Of a DNA stretch of 41,675 nt, positions 39,536 to 41,675 are shown piece by piece. The DNA is from Dehalococcoidia bacterium (lineage in GTDB: Bacteria; Chloroflexota; Dehalococcoidia; UBA2979), in assembly GCA_028279505.1 (NCBI GenBank), contig JANQNP010000026.1:1-41675 (forward strand), given 5' to 3'. Within the stretch, counting starts at the first letter, position 1; each line of letters opens with the position of its first letter. The position numbers were made by a program, and so were the translations under genes. The notes beneath the pieces are model-generated. The model had not been told where the DNA came from. It did not search any database and was given only the letters and a program-made list of their open reading frames with translations.

Positions 39536-40999
39536 GTGGGTGTGACCACAGAACGACTCGAGGGATCGCTCGTCCAGCTCGACATCGAGGTGGACCAGGA
39601 GCGACTCGACGGCGCGATGTCCAAGGCCGTGAACCGCATCTCCCAGCAGGTCCGGATCCCCGGGTTCCGCCCGGGGAAAGCGCCGCGGAACATCGTGGAG
39701 CGACACGTGGGGTCGGGCGCGATCCTGCAGGAGGCGCTCGACAAGCTCGTCCCCGACATCTACCAGGAAGCCGTCGAGGCCGAATCGATCGAGGTGATCG
39801 ACCAGCCGGAGATCGAGCTGACCTCGACCGAGCCGCTGATTGTGCGCGCGACGGTGCCGGTGCGTCCGGAGGTCGACCTGGGCGACTACGAGTCGATCCG
39901 CGCGCCGAAGCCGGAGGTGGAGGTCACCGACGAGGAGCGCGAAGGCGCGCTGACGGAGCTGCGCCGCCGGTTCGCGGTCCTCGAGCCGGTCGACCGCGCG
40001 ATCGAGTGGGGCGACACGGTCCGCGCCGACGTGAAGGTCGACATCGAGGGCGAGGACGCTCCACACGAGGAGAGCGACGCGGAGTTCGCGCTGCGCGAGG
40101 ATGGGATGGTCCTGCTGCCCGGATTCTCCGAGGCGCTGATCGGCCGCGAGCGTGGCGGGCCTCAGGAGTTCGAGTCGACGCTCCCGGAGGAGGACCTCCC
40201 GGAGAACCTCGCGGGTAAGCAGGCCTCGTACGTGGTGACGATCCATGAGGTGAAGCAGGAGATCCTGCCGGACGTCGACGACGAGTTCGCGGTGTCGCTG
40301 GATGACGGCTTCGAGACGCTGGACGCGCTCAAGGAGCGGATCGACAGCGACCTCAATGCCCAGAAAGAGTCGGCGATCCGCGATGACTACCACAACGAGA
40401 TCGTGGACCTGCTGGTCGCGGGTGCGACGGTCGACTTCCCCGAGGTGATGGTCGAGCGCGATATCGACCGGCTGATCGACGTCGAGTCGAACCACGCATC
40501 GCACACCGAGGAGGGGCTCCAGCAGTGGCTGGACGCCACCGGCCAGACGATCGACGCGGTGCGCGAGCGCCTGCGCGGCGCGGCCGAGAGCAACGTGCGA
40601 CGCGCCCTCGTGCTGGGCGAGCTCGCCTCGGAGGCGGAGATCGAGGTCGACGACGACCGAGTCACCGAGGAGATCGACACGCTGGTACGCGGGATGTCGG
40701 GTGGCGAGGACGCTCCGGAGGAGCAGATGACCGCGGTGCGCGGGCTCGTCGACACGCCCGAGGGCCGCGCGTCGATCTCGAACCGGCTGCTGACGCAGCT
40801 GACGCTCGAACACCTCGAAGGGATCGCCACGCAGGCGGAGGACGAGGGCGGGGACGAGGCCGTGCGCGGCCGTCGCCGCGGTCGCCGGCGCCGTAGTGGG
40901 GGCGACCCGGAGGCGGGGGCGGAAGCACCCGAAACGAGTGCTGACGATTCCGTCAGCGAACCCGGTTCCGCCGATGGCGAACCGAGCAACGACCCCTAG
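39536..40999 (+). CDS. tig: trigger factor (ribosome-bound chaperone, peptidyl-prolyl isomerase)
   Basis: Trigger factor meets new chains at the ribosome exit. The 487-residue protein begins [20 protein letters not shown], has the ribosome-docking signature [19 protein letters not shown], then the FKBP-like region ([32 protein letters not shown]), and the helical C-terminal domain. The last 50 residues form an unusual tail: basic ([13 protein letters not shown]) then acidic and Ser-rich. GTG at 39536 is chosen because GAAGGTG lies five nt upstream and the length before ERLEG fits the family; GTG 39542 is possible, and TTG 39497 is less likely. It precedes clpP, the usual order. Confidence 0.95.
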   Translation: MGVTTERLEGSLVQLDIEVDQERLDGAMSKAVNRISQQVRIPGFRPGKAPRNIVERHVGSGAILQEALDKLVPDIYQEAVEAESIEVIDQPEIELTSTEPLIVRATVPVRPEVDLGDYESIRAPKPEVEVTDEEREGALTELRRRFAVLEPVDRAIEWGDTVRADVKVDIEGEDAPHEESDAEFALREDGMVLLPGFSEALIGRERGGPQEFESTLPEEDLPENLAGKQASYVVTIHEVKQEILPDVDDEFAVSLDDGFETLDALKERIDSDLNAQKESAIRDDYHNEIVDLLVAGATVDFPEVMVERDIDRLIDVESNHASHTEEGLQQWLDATGQTIDAVRERLRGAAESNVRRALVLGELASEAEIEVDDDRVTEEIDTLVRGMSGGEDAPEEQMTAVRGLVDTPEGRASISNRLLTQLTLEHLEGIATQAEDEGGDEAVRGRRRGRRRRSGGDPEAGAEAPETSADDSVSEPGSADGEPSNDP

Positions 41000-41004
41000 C
41001 GAAT

Positions 41005-41058
41005 TTGGAGCCGATCGACCGACGATCAGCGCACAGGGAAGGCCTGAATCGAATATGA
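41005..41058 (+). other. putative 17-codon mini-ORF (TTG start) bridging tig and clpP
   Basis: TTG 41005, five nt after the tig stop, opens 17 codons and ends in a TGA overlapping the clpP ATG as ATGA. It fills the 55-nt gap. The TTG start makes it a weak case. Confidence 0.2.
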
Positions 41059-41675
41059 CGTACCGAGCTCCACGCCCGGAGGACTTTTCTCCCGGGTTCC
41101 TCAAGCCCGAGAACATCGTGCCGATGGTCGTAGAGACGAGCGCACGCGGTGAGCGCGCCTACGATATCTACTCGCTGCTCCTGAAGGAGCGGATCGTCTT
41201 CCTCGGAACGGGGATCGACGACCAGGTGGCGAACAGCATCGTGGCGCAGCTGCTGTACCTGGATCGAGAGGACCCGGACCGCGACATCTCGATGTACATC
41301 CACTCCCCGGGTGGGATGGTGTACGCCGGTCTCGCGATGTTCGACACCATGAACTTGATCCGCTCCGAGGTCTCCACGATCGCCGTCGGTGTCACCGCCT
41401 CCATGGGGACGGTGCTGCTGGCCGCCGGTCAGAAGGGCAAGCGGTTCGCGTTGCCGAACGCGACGGTGCACATGCACCAGGCGCTTGGTGGCGGATCCGG
41501 CCAGGCGACGGACGTGCAGATCCAGGCCCAGGAGCTGATGCGCAACAACCAGAAGATCCGCCAGATCCTTGCCGATGCGACGGAGCAGCCGATGGAGCGC
41601 ATCGAGCGCGACACCGACCGCGACTTCTACATGTCGGCCGACGAGGCGCAAGAGTACGGCTTGATCGACGAGGTG
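41055..41675 (+). CDS. clpP: ATP-dependent Clp protease proteolytic subunit ClpP (3' end outside window)
   Basis: ClpP forms the barrel-shaped peptidase that works with ClpX or ClpC. The 207 visible codons cover nearly the whole protein: [40 protein letters not shown], the active Ser in [14 protein letters not shown], the active His in [11 protein letters not shown], and the Asp in [15 protein letters not shown]. The frame is still open at the right edge. ATG 41055 is chosen; GGGAAGG lies 12 nt upstream. The N-terminus before NIVPM is about 20 residues, slightly long, and may be a processed propeptide. Confidence 0.96.
   Translation, partial: MTYRAPRPEDFSPGFLKPENIVPMVVETSARGERAYDIYSLLLKERIVFLGTGIDDQVANSIVAQLLYLDREDPDRDISMYIHSPGGMVYAGLAMFDTMNLIRSEVSTIAVGVTASMGTVLLAAGQKGKRFALPNATVHMHQALGGGSGQATDVQIQAQELMRNNQKIRQILADATEQPMERIERDTDRDFYMSADEAQEYGLIDEV

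Noticed and set aside
39528..39545. Five-codon ORF overlapping a possible tig start at GTG 39542 as GTGA
   Set aside because: The better tig start is GTG 39536, supported by GAAGGTG spacing and by family N-terminus length, so this overlap is probably incidental.

Overview
The window is GC-rich chromosomal DNA, densely packed with genes (no gene-free stretch reaches 300 bases; the longest is the 268-base divergent gap between mraZ and trmD). It carries housekeeping genes of a bacterium with a normal peptidoglycan and division machinery. Gene content and codon use suggest a high-GC Chloroflexota-like lineage (Dehalococcoidia or Thermomicrobia relatives). PriA keeps its helicase motifs, which argues against Actinobacteria. 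The phylum is an inference and is not proven by any single gene.

Region 1 (1-10925, minus strand) is the division and cell wall (dcw) cluster, transcribed mraZ-rsmH-ftsL-ftsI-murF-mraY-murD-ftsW-murG-murC and running off the left edge inside murC. murE is not in its usual place between ftsI and murF. Upstream of mraZ lies an array of TGG(G) repeats with about 10-bp period, the expected form of an MraZ operator. Region 2 (11194-19973, plus strand) holds trmD-rplS, then priA, a lower-GC uncharacterised CxxC/SHxIP protein gene, and def-yajC-secD-secF. Region 3 (20177-33575) is a mixed accessory and housekeeping stretch. It contains two MFS transporters, a YdcZ-type DMT protein, selB, a DrrAB/NodIJ-like ABC exporter, a methyltransferase, an MFE-2-like SDR, an AlkD-like protein, a zinc ribbon, hemW, a PPOX-fold protein and a lipoprotein with a proline-rich linker. 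Region 4 (33682-41675, plus strand) holds aspS, a peptide-type ABC transporter (binding protein plus two permeases, no ATPase genes), tig, and clpP running off the right edge.

The most unusual structure is in how starts are arranged. (i) Six genes or leader ORFs have a TANNNT -10-like hexamer only 6-9 nt before the start codon (priA, def leader ORF, selB, the methyltransferase, MFS leader ORF, hemW), which suggests leaderless transcription. (ii) About ten genes are preceded by a tiny ORF of 5-17 codons that ends exactly at or over the start codon (ATGA, GTGA, TTGA or TAG|ATG). At ftsW/murG, murG/murC and zinc-ribbon/alkD the tiny ORF also begins on the upstream stop codon in the same overlapping way, and at rsmH/ftsL it begins in TGATG. 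It thus bridges a gap of about 20-27 nt with an unbroken chain of termination-reinitiation steps. At ftsW/murG the bridge arose from a visible 29-nt tandem duplication of the ribosome binding site and start. I regard these bridging mini-ORFs as the best candidate here for an undescribed system, although each single case could be chance in such GC-rich DNA.

No tRNA, rRNA, CRISPR array, insertion sequence or prophage was recognised.
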